Source: Medicago truncatula
Taxonomy: Eukaryota; Streptophyta; Magnoliopsida; Fabales; Fabaceae
Assembly: GCF_003473485.1 (NCBI RefSeq)
Contig: NC_053048.1
Span: forward strand, 46,450,255 to 46,514,254
DNA: 64,000 bases
Reading direction: 5' to 3'
Made by a program: the position numbers and the translations under genes
Notes under the pieces: model-generated
What the model was told of the DNA's origin: nothing
What the model saw: the letters and a program-made list of their open reading frames with translations, nothing else
Databases searched by the model: none
Part shown: positions 10,482 to 22,800 of the stretch, piece by piece
Position numbering within the stretch: the first letter of the stretch is position 1
Layout: each line of letters starts with the position of its first letter

Positions 10482-13400
10482 TTATCGCGATTGGAAATTA
10501 AACATCTTGATAGACATGACAAAAACTAAACCGAAAACCACATTGAATCCAACAACCACAGCTGCAACTACTCCCAAAAATTCATGCTGGAAACCAAAGT
10601 AATTTTCCAAAAAGTCTTCTACTGAAACACTTTTTCCATTATACTCAATATGATCTTTTATACCTCCAAATTGTGAAGCCACCAATCCATTCAAACTCCA
10701 TGCCATTGGATTTGCCCAGTAAAACCATCTCCACCATATTGGAATTCTCTTTTATCACATATCAAAGAAAATGAAATCATAAAAATTAAGAAATTATTTC
10801 TATACAGAAAATCTTTGAAAAGTAAAACTTATCACTTATCATTAAAGGAAGTAAAAACTTACTGGTGGTGGGACAACAGTTCCTGAGAAAAGATTCCATA
10901 ATACATAGGACGGACGGGTAAGGAAAGAGACAATGGTTTGGTTTGGGGTTATAGCTATTGTCATCATGCCGTAGTAGGTACAGTATAGGGAGGTGAAGAA
11001 AACAAAAAATATGTACCAGAAAAATTTAGTCACGCTCCATTCAAAACCAACCATTGCATAAACTATAGTTCCATAGACCAAAGCTTGTAAAAGAACATAC
11101 GAAATTTCGATTAGAGCCTGCATGAAAATATGAAGATTGGATTATAAAGAAACATAGATACCGAAGCAAGTCATTTATTTATATGAGAATATAAGTAAAG
11201 ACTAAAGAAAACCACTTGCCTGACCAAAAGCATATGCCAGTGGAGAATACATTCTGGCAGCATTTTCCCTATAGAAAACTGCTCTCTCTGCAGTCACCAC
11301 TGCTTGCACAGAACCAGCATTCTTAATGCCAATAAGTAGAATAGTAATCGACATTGAGCCAATGGAGTTAAGGAGATCTTGTCTCTTTTCACTGTAGTTG
11401 ATTGAAGTGAACCTAATCTTAGAAAGAAAAAAATAGAAGCAAACTCATATTTTAAAGGCATAACAGTTTCTAGTTTTCGGCTTACATTTTGGAGCCAAGG
11501 CCATAAAACACGCTCCCGAAAAAGATAGAGGCAACGGCTGTGAAGAGAAATCTTAATGCATTGTATCGCGGATTCCGCCAGTAAGACCAATGTTGTTTCC
11601 ATAAGCAAGCCTTGAATTGAGCGAAAAGGGGTCTTGAGTATTTTGAAGGAAAACGAAGATTCACAGAATCAGGAGCTGGAATGCTCAATTCTACAATAAG
11701 AGCTTTGTTTCTCCTAAAACAAACACCACAGGTGTCATTTCACATCAGCAAATTTTAAATGACAAAAAAAGAAAGAGAGACTTATACTTATTTTCCATCA
11801 AATTGCTTTCTTTAGTATTATTTTCTGGATCAGTCTCAGACTTTATAGAATTGCAAATACCTGTATAATTCTGAATTTTTGTACACTTCAGAAAAATCAA
11901 TCTCCAATTGCATTTCTTTTTCTGAAGAAGTAATTTCCAACATCCAAGCTGCTGGGTTACAACCATCTTCAATCTTACTGACACCTTCAATCCCCTTCAA
12001 GACAAAAGTGTGTATGCAAATGCAATTTTTAGCCAAATTAAGTTCATAGTAATAGAACATGCACTTCAAATATAAAATTTTCATCACAATTCTACCTCAA
12101 AATAATTTATTAAATGGGAAGAATGATGTCCGATTGGCCCCGCATATATCACTTGCCCTCCTTGCTTCATCAATAACAGCTACATTTTGATGAAAATAAT
12201 GATCAGAGCTTGCTAATATAAGAAAATGAACTAAAAATAAAATTTAAATATAGGTTTACTCTTTTTATTTCACCTCATCAAAAGATTCAAATATATCAAT
12301 ATTTGATTGATGAATGGCACAGACAACAGTTCTTCCATTCTCCACTATATTTCTAATGGCTCTCATAACAATAGCGACAGATCTTGCATCTAGCCCTGAA
12401 GTTGGCTCATCCATGAACATTATTGAAGGATTTGCCACTAACTCGACCGCAATAGTCAACCTTTTTCGCTGTAGTGTAGAGAGACCAGTAGCACCAGGCA
12501 CAACAATTGTATCCCTCAGTGGGGTCAGTTCTACAAGCTCCATAACTTCCTCGATGAACATCTGCATCCATTAGTTAGCTCCAATTTTGTTAACGTGTGA
12601 TAATAAATAGGGTGTAAGCTATATATTGAAATTATTCAACATGGGATTCAGATACCAACCTTCCTGGTTTCAGCATTGATTTCTGCAGACAATCGGAGCC
12701 ATGCCGAAAAGAGCAATGATTCATATACAGTAACATAAGGAGAATGGATATAATTTTGTTCACAGTATCCACAAACTCTTGCAAAGGTTTCCTGCTTCTT
12801 TGAATAGCCAGAAATTGTGATGGTCCCACCAATATATCCTCTGGTTTTTCTTCCAGCTAGTACATCCATCAGAGTTGTTTTGCCAGCACCAGTCACACCC
12901 ATCAGAGCTGTGAGAACAGCCGGTCTGAATGAACCACTGACACCATTCAATAGGTTCAACCTTTCCCCGACAACTCGTTGATTCTTCATTTCCTGCAAGT
13001 TCAGAGTGAGCTTATATATAACTATGAAAATTTAACAAACACAGGTGTTTCTCAATCATTTTATTGTGTTTATAAATTACCTGTGGCATATCAACTGAAT
13101 ATGTTACTTCATCAAAGGTGATACAGTGTGGTTCAAAAGAAAGAATCATTCCTCTCTTCCCATAATGTTTATTTTCCGTTACAGATTTTTTCTTCCTGGA
13201 TAGCAATTGAACGGATTCAACGACCTGATGTTCTTTAAGTGCTGCATAATCCATTTCTAATATTAGTACATACTAAGCTTTTATTTATTTTGCTAAGGTT
13301 GGTGAAACTTACGGTTCAAGAAAGTAAGAGCAAGAATGTAACCAATGATGAATAGTAATGTGTATCCAATCAAGGCACCAAAACCTATCCAATACCAGTT

Positions 13401-16400
13401 GGACTGAGTAAAGAATCCACGAGATTTCAAAACTTGAACTCCTAGTGGTTCTGTTGAGTTCGGTACAACCTTTCAGAAAAACACAAAGATATCCAGACAA
13501 GTGATTAATTTGTGTGATAAAGAGGCACATAAATGAAGATATTGATCAGTGAATAACATACATGTCTCCATGTCTTCCCTTGGAACTCATTATTCAACAA
13601 GGCATTCTGTCCATACATTGCAGGTGATATCCAAAATTCCCATAACCACCACTTCTTTATATTGTCTGTATAAGCATATAGAACAAGATTGTTTTGTTGT
13701 TCTATGTCTACAACAATAATACATAGCAAAACATCAACATTCATATCTTGTGTTTGTTATACCTTGAGACACCACGACAAGAAGCATTCCCAATGAAAGT
13801 GTTGCAAGTGTCGCAGCCATTGACGTTTCTCTACCAATTGCACCAACTAATCGGCAAAACACACCAGCCATTTGGTTGACAAGAACTAGAAGAAGGAATG
13901 TTCTTCAAAGATATATTATGCACAAATTATATTAGGCTCCAAAATCAAACTTGATATGTTTTACTAAAAATGCATTAAAAACATTGCTCTTTTAGCTTTT
14001 ACCTTCCAATAACATTTGGATCACCAATGATAGAATAGGTGAAGATTACCCAAACACCTACTTCTGCAAAATTTAAGGGAAGTCTTAGGATCCATGCAGG
14101 AAGAGCATATGCCCATGAAGGAAAAAAGAGTAAGTCCCTTTGCTTGTAAAACACAGGAAGCCTCCCAACCATCATAGCAAGTTCAGCAAATCCATTCAAC
14201 ATAATTACGGTACTTCCATAGAACAATGCACTTGCATAAATGCCTCCATCAGTCACTGAATCATGGTGCGTTCGAGTAGGAAGGAAAACCGTCATGGTGA
14301 TGATGGCCACCAAAGCAATCTTAGACGAAGGAAAAGGTGTTGTGTCAGTGATGAATTTGAGTTAAGTTTGCATCAAGTGAAAATGTAAATTTAAACATTG
14401 TTGAAACCAAACCTACTTGGAGAAGTTTGAAGATATAGTGAGATGAATTGCGCTTCATGAGTAAATAGTCTCTTGACAAGCAAGCTTTGAATAATTCCAA
14501 CTTTCCAATTCCATACTTGTTTGTTGTCAAAGCAGCTGGATGGCTTTTAGACTTGTCAAATTGAGTAGCAAGTTCATTAGCAAGGCTTTTCCCAACATGA
14601 TACGACTCAAAAGCATCTGCAAACTCTTTAGCTGTCACAAATATATAAGGCTTTTCTTTATGTGTCCAATATTGTTCCTGATCTTTCATTGATGTCACCT
14701 GCAACATTACATTGCATTACATTACAACCAAAGTCAAATAATTAGTAAAACTTGGTCCTAACCACTGGTAAATTTGCACTTACTTCTTGTAAAAAGTCTA
14801 CCACTGGTTTCCTCTCAGGACACATAAAACCTATTGAAGCAAAAAAATCAAGCACTTGTACACAAGGACCTTGGTACACAATGTGTCCATCGGAGAGTAA
14901 AATAATGTCATCAAAAAGATTGTAAGTCTCTAGTGATGGCTGTTGTAGTGAGATCACAGCAGTTCTTTTGAGAAGGTAGACAAATTGTTTCAGCGATTTC
15001 ACAATTTGAAAGGCTGTTGAGTCATCCAAACCAATAGATATATCATCCACGAATAGAGATTTCAATGGTCCGACTAGCGTCTCCCCTGTATATATTCATT
15101 GACAATTATAATAGATTCTCACATGTCAATGTGATTATTCTTTATAGACTTCAATATTGAAACCAAGTTTGTTGTACCTATTGTAACACGTTTCCTTTGT
15201 CCTTTAGAGATGCCTTTTAAGATCGCATTTCCTACCATAGTATCTTCACATATGTCCAGTCCCAAAATCTGAAAATATGAACCAAATAAAAGGATAAATT
15301 AACACAAAATTTCATGGAGAGCTTATGATGATCAAAAAGTTTTGAGTCTAAGAATTTTACCTTTAAAATATAATCTGTTATAACATTTGCTCTCTGGTCC
15401 TCAGTTGCTACAGCCTAAGAAGCATTATGAAATCACAAGTCCAACCATTGTTTAATTAGCCATTCTATTCATAAATCGTAAACTAAAAAATAAATAAAGG
15501 TCCTCGACTGAAATCAAAAATCTGCAACGCAAACCGTAATTGAAGCTGCAATTCCCTACATAGCAACAATTTTGACGTGACTACAACCGCTACTATGACC
15601 GCTATTTAAAACTATGCTCACTTGTACCTTCATATAGACATCGATATCCGGATCAGGAATAATGTTTTCCTCCATCTCTCTTCTACACACCTCTTCTAGC
15701 ATATCTACATAAAGGCATTTTGTTATTATTTTTTTCATCAAATATCAGATTTAGTTTTGAAAAACAAAATGCAACATCAAATACTAACCATATCGAGGTC
15801 CAACTCCTTGAACTCTTGCTGAAAAGGCCAAGGTTTCTCTGACAGTCAATTCCCAAGGTGAGTATCATTTTGACTGACATAAGCAGCAGTTCTTTGTGGC
15901 ACAAACTCATTCATTTCATGACCATTATAACTCACTTTTCCAGCGAACTGTTCATAAAATTGAACCTCATTAGCGATCTAGAATAGCAAAATGCAAAAAC
16001 AAAACATGGACGCGTCATTTTGACAAATGAATAATAACCTTTAAGTTGGGATCAAGTTTTCCAGCCAAAGCCAAGAGGAGTATGGTCTTTCCGGAATTCG
16101 GAGGACCTAAAAGCAATGTCAACCTATAGATATATATAGAGTAGCAAATGCAAATATATTATTTGAGTTTGATTTACAATGTTCTTATTATTGGTCATGG
16201 CTTTCTAATGATACATATATTTAGCACCGACTTAGACAGATACACTAGACATGACACTGATACGTGGACATCAATAATAATTAAGAAAATTGAAGTAATT
16301 GAATGCAACGACATGTCTTGGTGTCCGGCACCGTTCACAAGCTTTAATCTGAAGTATCAGTGCTAGATATCCTATAACATTTGGAATTAATATGTCTTCA

Positions 16401-17027
16401 TTTCATAATTACCTGCTATGCTTTAAAATTCCACTGACATCCTGTAGAATATTCAATTGTTGTTTTCTTCTTTTTAGTATATATTTCAACGGAACCTTTG
16501 AAATCCAAAATAAATAAAGAGGGGAAATTAGAGTCTATCCAACCCATCATTTTCAATGTTGAATACAAATTATTTCATATTACTACTTACCTCTACTAGG
16601 TCAAGCATGTAGTTAGTGATTGTATGCAAAGCTCTCTTTCCTACATGAACTTGTGCTTGGACATTCAAGTGCTCAAATCGAACTTCAATTGTAGGAATGT
16701 CAACTCCAGCTCTGTGATGTGATAATATTTTCTCATGTAACGAAACAACAATATAGTGGAAAAATATTATTGTCACATGCATACATACCTATCGATACGA
16801 TCTCTCATAAGCTTCAGCAAGAAACTGTGATCATTGTCCACTTCAACAGTATTATTCCTGAGAAGTCTTTGAAGCAAATATGTTCTTTCTTGCAACCCAA
16901 TTTTGTGTACATCAATTTCATTGGAGTCTCCTTCAGGAGTGGTCAATAAACCTCTCCTCAAACGTGCAACTGTTGGAAGCCTCTGAATTGAATCCCATTT
17001 CATCAAACTGATCTCATCACTCTCCAT
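10482..17027 (-). pseudogene. PDR-type full-size ABCG transporter, 23 exons, one-base frameshift in exon 5
   Basis: Pleiotropic-drug-resistance ABCG proteins pump hormones, terpenoids or waxes across the plasma membrane. Exons (minus): 17027-16789, 16711-16591, 16495-16413, 16123-16039, 15947-15789, 15704-15628, 15414-15361, 15268-15178, 15085-14784, 14698-14417, 14319-14003, 13902-13763, 13665-13562, 13469-13313, 13256-13081, 12992-12660, 12561-12274, 12179-12096, 11994-11861, 11713-11486, 11412-11220, 11117-10863, 10748-10482. All junctions are in phase except exon 5: after SQNDTHLG it runs into TGA near 15850, and one added base restores the family sequence and the next exon's phase. With it the protein would be about 1389 residues, the usual size. 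NBD1: GPPNSGKT Walker A, signature ISKGQ (family ISGGQ), Walker B VDDIS (family MDEIS). TMD1 follows, then NBD2 with [17 protein letters not shown] and [10 protein letters not shown], then TMD2. Intron 21 has a GC donor (CAG|GCAAGT). A sequencing error at the lost base cannot be excluded. Confidence 0.85.
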
Positions 17028-17742
17028 TTCCTCCTACATACTCTCTCAATATTGCAAAGCAGAACAAGTTGGTGAGATGTACGTACATATAGCACCTCCA
17101 AAAGAGTCAAAACACAAATTCTTGATGTGACCATTTTCATTTTTATTCAACGACTTAATGATTTTTCTTATTAGCTTACCTATTAAAGACGCTACATTAA
17201 ATAAGTAAAAATAGAAAACATCCATCATGCACGTGCTGCCATAAGCTAGGATGCTCTCTGCAAGGCATCATCACACTTTCATATACTTTCATCGTACTGA
17301 TCTCTCGACAATTTGGAAGTGGGGTGATATCAATTCTATATTTCATGTAATTAAATATTTGCCATATGATATACATTAACCTTCCAAGAATTTTTTTTTT
17401 TTTTTCACTTGTTACATGATCAAATTTAATTTGCTATATGATATACTCAATTCGGCACCCAAAATATTTTTCAAATTCACATGACAACAAAATCAACCAA
17501 TTGCCATTTTGGAACTAATAACAACGTACAAAGTATATAAAGCAATAAATTCTCCAAAATAGTAGTATGAAAACCAATATAAACACACCTGAGTAGGCCA
17601 AGAACGACGACGGGTACGGAAAGAACGGCAAGGTGAAAAATAAGAAAGACGAATTGTAACAACACAACATGAAGAACGAGAGAAACAATCGGAGATGAGA
17701 CAGTGAGTTACTATGGAGAAACGATGGTTTCTATTAACAATA
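17028..17742. other. Upstream region of the ABC transporter
   Basis: Presumed leader and promoter of the minus-strand ABCG gene. Open frames here (for example about 17477-17665) show no family features. No clear promoter element could be fixed. Confidence 0.3.
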
Positions 17743-17785
17743 CTAGTGTAGTGACCAGTGCTCTAAGCACGGGATTGCTCGTAAC
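17743..17785 (-). mobile_element. Possible Helitron 3' terminus
   Basis: On the minus strand: CCCGTGCTTAGAGCACTGG, a short GTGCT/AGCAC hairpin, then a few bases and CTAG followed by T. Hairpin plus CTRR before a host T is the Helitron 3' end layout. The stem is short and no internal gene is seen, so this is a candidate only. Confidence 0.35.
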
Positions 17786-18489
17786 GAGTCAGTGATGACT
17801 CGTATTATGACATATACAACACCAACTTGTAATTTGGTAGTTCATATGAATTGTAAGATTCATAACCATTTTTTAAGTTAATTCTCTAAATTTTCTCAAC
17901 AAAAAAAAAAAAAAAAATTGATTTTCTAAAGTATAAAACCGACTATAAAAAAAAAATACAATGTACCACAACAGATGTAACGTTTTTTATATAAAAAAAA
18001 AAAAAAATTAAACATCAAAACATATGTTTTAACCAAAATTTATTAGGTTATCGTCCAATTAATACATATATTTTTATTTGGTCAAAAAAAAAAATACATA
18101 TATTTTTATTTTTTCTCACTATAGGTCCAATTTAAACTTTTTTATTGCTGGAAGAGGATACCGATAAACATTAAAAATTTCTTCTCACTATATCAAGTAA
18201 GGGAGAGAAGTGTGTGTATAGAGAAAGGGAGAGAGAAAAGGGTATATTATATATAAGCAGCATATCTTCTGTTGTTGTGCAGTATGAGGTTGATTATAAA
18301 TGATTGAGTCTCTCCATGAGGAGGTTTTTTTGTCATGGAAGTATGAAACGAAAGGGTCTAGTAGTTAATTCAGCATACACAATTCTATTAGCTACTTTCG
18401 ACATGGAGAGAGAACGACATGAGAAAGAGGTCTAACTTCTTGTCAATGTTTCCAAAAGTTGGGTCTCTTTCAAAGTAATTATATTCTCT

Positions 18490-18720
18490 TAACAGATGCT
18501 CAAAGATTTTGCTCTTAGAAATATGGTCATTGTTGATCTTAGTGGTAGATTGTGTGTTTTTTGTGGGGATCCAATCAAATTTGATAGCTATTTATTTGTC
18601 GCATGTGTCTTTGCTTACCATGTGCAGTATAATGTTTGTAGGTGGTTAGGTTTAGGGTTGGTTAGGTGGGGAATAGAGACAATGACAATGAGCATGTTAC
18701 TTAACAGAGACATGGAGTAG
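18490..18720 (+). pseudogene. LINE fragment (zinc-binding region of reverse transcriptase)
   Basis: Reads LRNMVIVDLSGRLCVFCGDP..., then LFVACVFAYHV and VCRWLGLG, the zf-RVT type C-x2-C...H...C pattern found at the end of plant non-LTR retrotransposon polymerases. The upstream stretch (about 18290-18490) reads as diverged continuation with stops. Dead fragment. Confidence 0.6.
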
Positions 18721-18987
18721 AATGTAATCTTCGCTCCCTCCCCATTTTGTTGATATCTCAATGAGGAAGTACATATGAATATGGGTATGTCATTTAGGGG
18801 GTCAAAATTCACAACGTTTAAGCCAAAATAAAAAGCACATGTTCGAATTTGATATTCTTAATATTTTTTACCTATAATATATAGATGAAGTCCAAAATGG
18901 ACCTAGAGGTTGAAGTTTTTCATGACTTTTTCCAAGCATGAATAGGACAATAAAATATGACATTAGAGAATGAAGTTTAAAATAAGG

Positions 18988-19674
18988 AGTAAATAGTCAA
19001 TTTCTCCCCTGAAATTGTAAGTTTCATCAATTACCCCCCTGAAATTAACAAAACTTCAATTACCCCCCTGAAATTTCAAAACGTTAGTCAATTTACCCCC
19101 TCCGTCAAATTTTTCTGTTAGTGAACATGACGTTTTGCAAATACCCCCTGAAGTTTTGCACTTATGTGCAAAATGCCCCCCAAACTTAAAAATTTATATT
19201 ATTTTTTTCTTAAAAACAAACAATTAATAGTTAAATATTAAAGCTAACTATTAATTTTGGAGTTTGGAAAAACTACATACATATATACATCAAAATAGGA
19301 AAAATGTGTATTTTTAAAGTGACAATAATGGTTATTTCTAATAGACAAATTATTATTTTTAGAGGTTTATAAACAAATTAATAATCAGATTTTTCCCAAA
19401 TTCCAAAATTGATAGTTAGTTTTAATATTTAACTATTAACTGTTTGTTTTTAAGAAAAAAATAATATAAATTTTTAAGTTTGGGGGGCATTTTGCACATA
19501 AGTGCAAAACTTCAGGGGGTATTTGCAAAACGTCATGTTCACTAACAGAAAAATTTGACGGAGGGGGTAAATTGACCAACGTTGTGAAATTTCAGGGGGT
19601 AGTTGAAGTTTTGTTAATTTCAGGAGGGTAATTAATGATACTTACAATTTCAAAGGGGAAATTGACTATTTACT
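18988..19674. mobile_element. Large inverted-repeat element upstream of WDR70
   Basis: Two arms of about 275 bases (18988-19265 and 19400-19674), nearly complementary along their length, starting AGTAAATAGTCAATTTC and containing several CCCCCTGAAATT blocks, separated by a loop of about 135 bases. The layout is that of a non-autonomous foldback or MULE-type element; I could not find a clean target duplication. The element ends 134 bases before the ATG of the WDR70 gene. A transcript across it would form a very long hairpin. Confidence 0.75.
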
Positions 19675-19807
19675 AGCATAAAACAAGCTTTGAAGTTTCA
19701 CTTTAATTTATGATATAGTCCCCGAATTTAAGGCAATTTAGAGTTTTAGTATAAGGAGAGAAGGAAGGTGGTAGTGAAATCAATCGATCGATTGAACAAG
19801 AAAAGGA

Positions 19808-22800
19808 ATGGAGGACTCAGGTGAAATATACGACGGCGTAAGAGCCGAATTCCCTCTTTCTTTCGGAAAACAATCGAAATCTCAAACCCCTCTCGAAACC
19901 ATTCACAAAGCCACTCGTCGTTCTGTTCCCACTTCCAATCCCAAAACCACTAGCGATGATTTTCCTTCCAAGGAATGCCTTCATTCCATTCGTCCCCCCA
20001 AAAACCCTAACCCTCCATCTCCTCCTCTCCAAGACGATTCTCCCCTCGTCGGACCACCTCCACCGCCGCCACATCATGAAGCCGATGATGATGACGGTGA
20101 GATGATTGGCCCTCCACCACCGCCACCTGGTTCCAATTTCAATGATTCTGAAGACGAAGACAATGATTCCGATCAAGATGAACTTGGAAACCGCTTTCGT
20201 ATTCCTCTTAGTAACGAGATTGTCCTCAAAGGTCATACTAAGGTATTCTTTTTCTTCTTCATTCCTCTCTCTTTCTTATCTTTTTTTCCAGAATATCCTC
20301 CTGTTTCAATGAATTTAACTTTCAGCTTATGAATAAGCTATTTTCAATGGCTTGTGAAAATATGCTGCGAACAACTTATGAAAATTGTCATAAGCTGAAA
20401 GCCTACTTGGATTGCCTTATTCGTATGTTGGATGGCTTGTGCAAAATTGCCGAAAACAACTTATCAACATGTTATAAGCTGTTTTCGTAAGTTCAAAGCC
20501 TGTTTGGATTGGCTTATTTACTCACATAAGTTTTGTGTGTCTGTTTAGGAGAACTTGAAAACAGCTTATGACAATTTTCATAAGCTTTTTTCAACTTATA
20601 GTCATAAGTTCTTCAATATAGCTTAAAAAAACAAAGCATAGCATATACAAAACAATAAAACGTGATTTTATCTATTGCTGTAAAAATACCTTACACATAA
20701 GCACTTATCATGATTAGCAATTATAGGCTGCAAATAAGCTGTTTATCCAAACAGACTGTCATTCTATAGCTTCAAACAGTCTCACAAGTGCTTATGCAAG
20801 TAGATAAGATGAAATATACTATCATTCTACAGCTTCATACAAACCCCTGTGTTGCATCCAATCAATATGATTTTGATTGGATAAACAACTTAATTAAGCA
20901 CTTATAGTACAAACTCTAATCATATAAGTGTTTGAAGTTATTTCTATATAAGTCATAAGCTGTTTACGTAAGCTATTATCAGTTCAAATATGCCAAATAG
21001 AAACAAAAAATCACTAGAAGACGGATACTAACTATAGGATGGGCAGTAGTTATTAGCTCCCAATGCAACACAGGAGAAAATAAACTCCCATTTTGCATCT
21101 AATTAATTAGATTTTGTTTGAATAAACAACTTAATTAAGTGCTTATAGTGCAAGCCCTTATCACTTAAGTGCTTATGTATAAATTATTTATATAACAAAA
21201 ATAAGTTATAAACTATTTTCGTAAACTATCTTGGAGAGTTTATTGAAATAAGCCTGAAAACAACTTATAAACATGCTATAAGTTGTTTATATAAGCTCTC
21301 TTGAACAGTGTAAAAAATGCATCCAAAGTGGATACAATCAAATAAGCTAATAGAAACTGAAATTGCTTGAAGGTGGATACTGACCAGATGAATGAGAAGT
21401 AGTTGTAGTTAGTGGTTTTTTAATTATGAGATTTGGGCAACTTTTATCAGGTTGTGTCGGCTCTTGCTGTGGATCACACGGGGTCCAGAGTACTATCTGG
21501 AAGTTATGACTATATGGTTCGTATGTATGACTTTCAAGGAATGAATTCTCGTCTGCAATCGTTTCGACAAATCGAGCCGTCTGAAGGCCATCAAATTCGC
21601 AATTTAAGCTGGAGTCCAACTGCAGATCGTTTTTTGTGTGTGACAGGATCAGCTCAAGCTAAGGTAGCTAAAAACCTAACATCTTTTTTTCTTGTTTCCT
21701 ACATGCTTTAGTAGAGTTTGTTTGCATGTATTAATCATACTTTGCCTGACTTCTTTTGGTTGCATTGCAGATTTATGATCGTGATGGCCTCACTCTTGGT
21801 GAGTTTGTAAAGGGAGACATGTATATTCGTGATCTAAAGAATACCAAGGGTCATATAACTGGATTGACATGTGGTGAGTGGCACCCAAAAACTAAGGAGA
21901 CCATTTTGACATCATCAGAGGATGGGTCGCTCCGCATATGGGATGTAAATGACTTCACAACTCAGAAGCAGGTTTGGAAAATTTTCACCTTACTCTTCTT
22001 CCATGGTCATTTTCATTTTATTTTTCACCTTTGGTTGGGTGAAGAGAACCCTTCCAATAGAAACATTGTGTGATTTGTATATATATTAGTATTTTGGGTT
22101 TTTTTTTGCAAAATATTCATATCAAGTTTTTTGTATTTTGGGATCTACAACTTTGCTTTAGTTTTTAAAGAAGTAATTGGCGTTGTCTTTATAATACCCC
22201 TGTTCTACCCTGGATTCTTGTTGTATGTGCGTCTTTTGCTTTGTACATGTTCTGAATAGAAACTGGGTCATTAATCTGATATTCTGAATTCTGATAATAA
22301 CTAGATTCAGAATTTCTCCATTTTCTCAAGATTCCTTTTTCCACCCAATGACAACGAAAGAATGTGCATATGTGCATTTTCACTTCACATAAATAGAGGT
22401 TTTTGTGTTTCTAGAGGGAGTTATGATTGTTTATGTTATAACTTATACATTTATATAACCCACTTGGGTTGGCCTAGTGGTATTGGCTTGGGACCTGGGA
22501 GTAAGCTCCTCCTCAAGGTCTCAGGTTCGATTCTCTCTTGTGCCAATTTGAGGGGGTTAGTTTAGCTTCTTCAAAAAAAATTATACATTTATATTTTCCA
22601 TTTCTATGATGTTATTTAAATTATGCTGCTATCGTTCAATGATAGGTCATTAAACCAAAGCTTGCGAGACCTGGAAGAGTTCCTGTCACCACATGTGCAT
22701 GGGATTATGATGGTAAATGCATTGCTGGTGGTATAGGAGATGGTTCTATACAGGTAAAAATCCTTTCTCACTGACATTGGGTAATAAGTTCAACATCTAT

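Noticed and set aside
17477..17665. Hydrophobic 62-codon minus-strand frame upstream of the ABC transporter
   Set aside because: The transporter has a clear start at 17027 in a typical PDR N-terminus; no splice link or family match supports an upstream exon.
19817..20236. 139-codon minus-strand frame
   Set aside because: It is antisense to exon 1 of WDR70, whose splice phases and family match are unambiguous; Trp/Arg-rich content reflects the antisense of the Pro-rich segment.
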